In this document: in pieces, positions 6,447-7,099 of the stretch | How positions within the stretch are numbered: the stretch's first letter is position 1 | Layout of the letters: each line of letters starts with the position of its first letter | NCBI GenBank assembly: GCA_003161815.1 | Contig: PMNN01000085.1 | Span: 1-7,099 of the forward strand | DNA: 7,099 nucleotides | From: Methanobacterium sp. | GTDB lineage: Archaea; Methanobacteriota; Methanobacteria; Methanobacteriales; Methanobacteriaceae | Direction: 5' to 3' | The notes under the pieces: generated by a model | The model's database searches: none | Seen by the model: only the letters and a program-made list of their open reading frames with translations | Told to the model about the DNA's origin: nothing | Made by a program: the position numbers and the translations under genes

Positions 6447-7043
6447 TTAATGTTGTGGAAATACTAAATTAACTGTTTTTATTACATCTTTTAACCATTT
6501 TTCTCTTTGTTTCGATGTACTAGTTACTATCACGTTGTAATTTTTTCGATGTAAGTTTTTTATCCCACAAAGACCGAAAATACATTTTTTCCATATAATC
6601 TCAAGAGGATCTCCAAAAACTTCAATTTCTCTTTCTTCCGGTGTGTTGGAAGTATTAAAAACAATTACACTTACAGATTTTAAAAGTCCAACAGGTACTC
6701 CATCACCTTGGTCACCTTCTATAAATTTGTATGCCACACCTGCACGTATGACCCGGTCAACCCATCCTTTTAAAATGGCTGGAGGCATTCCCCACCAATT
6801 GGGGTGAACTATAATTATCCCATCTACACTTGAAAGTTCATTGCAATGTGACCCGATAATACAATCAACCTCACCATTTTTAGGAATCTCTTCATGATGA
6901 AGTACTGGATCGAAATTTTCCGCATATAAATCATGAAAAATAACTTCATATCCATTATCTTCAAGCTTTGTAATAGCCTTGTTGGCTATAACATGATTAA
7001 AACTTTTTACTTTAGGATGTGCCAATATCACCAAGATTTTCAT
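6447..7043 (-). CDS. Flavodoxin-fold NAD(P)H:quinone oxidoreductase family protein
   Basis: The product belongs to the flavodoxin-2 (KefF/MdaB/NQO1-like) family, cytoplasmic FMN or FAD enzymes that pass two electrons from NAD(P)H to quinones or other acceptors. The true substrate here is unknown. From the ATG at 7043 it has 198 residues. MKILVILAHPKVKSFNH (1-17) is the first beta strand and the flavin-phosphate loop (His9, Ser14, Phe15, Asn16). The strongest signature is HPNWWGMPPAILKGWVDRV (80-98), with AGVAYKF just after (101-107). A TTG at 7049 is in frame upstream, but the AGAGGTT ribosome binding site (7058-7052) is only about 3 bases from it and about 9 from the ATG, so the ATG is preferred. 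It runs against the preceding genes. Methanogens lack ordinary quinones in most lineages, so a stress or flavin-reduction role is as likely as quinone reduction. Confidence 0.9.
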   Translation of the reverse strand: MKILVILAHPKVKSFNHVIANKAITKLEDNGYEVIFHDLYAENFDPVLHHEEIPKNGEVDCIIGSHCNELSSVDGIIIVHPNWWGMPPAILKGWVDRVIRAGVAYKFIEGDQGDGVPVGLLKSVSVIVFNTSNTPEEREIEVFGDPLEIIWKKCIFGLCGIKNLHRKNYNVIVTSTSKQREKWLKDVIKTVNLVFPQH

Positions 7044-7051
7044 AATCAAAC

Positions 7052-7058
7052 AACCTCT
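7052..7058 (-). promoter_or_regulatory. Ribosome binding site of the oxidoreductase
   Basis: On the - strand AGAGGTT stands about 9 bases before the ATG at 7043, and too close to the in-frame TTG at 7049. This decides the start in favour of the shorter 198-residue protein. Confidence 0.55.
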
Positions 7059-7078
7059 AAATACTACTCTAATAAATC

Positions 7079-7087
7079 CTTATATTT
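7079..7087 (-). promoter_or_regulatory. Candidate TATA box for the oxidoreductase
   Basis: On the - strand AAATATAAG lies about 25 bases before the AGAGGTT ribosome binding site, giving a predicted leader of about 15 bases. It is close to the window edge and AT-rich surroundings make chance matches likely. Confidence 0.35.
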
Positions 7088-7099
7088 CATGATATATTC

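Overview
The window looks like chromosomal DNA of a methanogenic archaeon, most likely of the Methanobacteriales (Methanobacterium-like). This rests on several things: very AT-rich sequence with oligo-T runs between genes, GGTGA/GGAGGT-type ribosome binding sites, an archaeal secF-secD pair in the order F then D, a zinc-containing PyrI, and proteins that read like Methanobacterium homologues. The genus is inferred from remembered family sequences, not from a search.

Layout: (1) 1-2839, an arginine-biosynthesis cluster on the + strand: the C-terminal two thirds of argJ (cut by the window edge), argB and argC, separated by short AT-rich spacers with T-run terminator-like sequences. Their products recycle or install the acetyl group, phosphorylate N-acetylglutamate, and reduce it to the semialdehyde. 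An aminotransferase (ArgD) would be needed to complete the route to ornithine and is not in the window. (2) 2840-3055, a non-coding leader with a candidate TATA box. (3) 3056-5693, a tight + strand unit: secF and secD overlap by ATGA, and pyrI follows after 20 bases. SecD and SecF form the membrane complex assisting SecYEG export in archaea. PyrI is the regulatory chain of aspartate carbamoyltransferase; its catalytic partner pyrB is not in the window. (4) 5694-6446, a 753-base stretch with no intact gene. It holds terminator-like T runs after pyrI, a badly decayed metallo-beta-lactamase-fold hydrolase pseudogene (about 5790-6179, perhaps reaching 6330) and small palindromes. (5) 6447-7043, a - strand flavodoxin-fold NAD(P)H:quinone-type oxidoreductase, convergent with the preceding genes.

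Most of the window is ordinary core metabolism and export, and I see no new defence or mobile system. The points most worth a second look are the multiply frameshifted hydrolase relic, which has lost an internal block, and a strongly lysine-rich cytoplasmic loop in SecD. A palindromic terminator-like hairpin between argB and argC is also of interest. Three of the longest open frames (argB, secF and the oxidoreductase) should be shortened to internal ATG starts because the ribosome-binding sites sit inside or against the longer versions.
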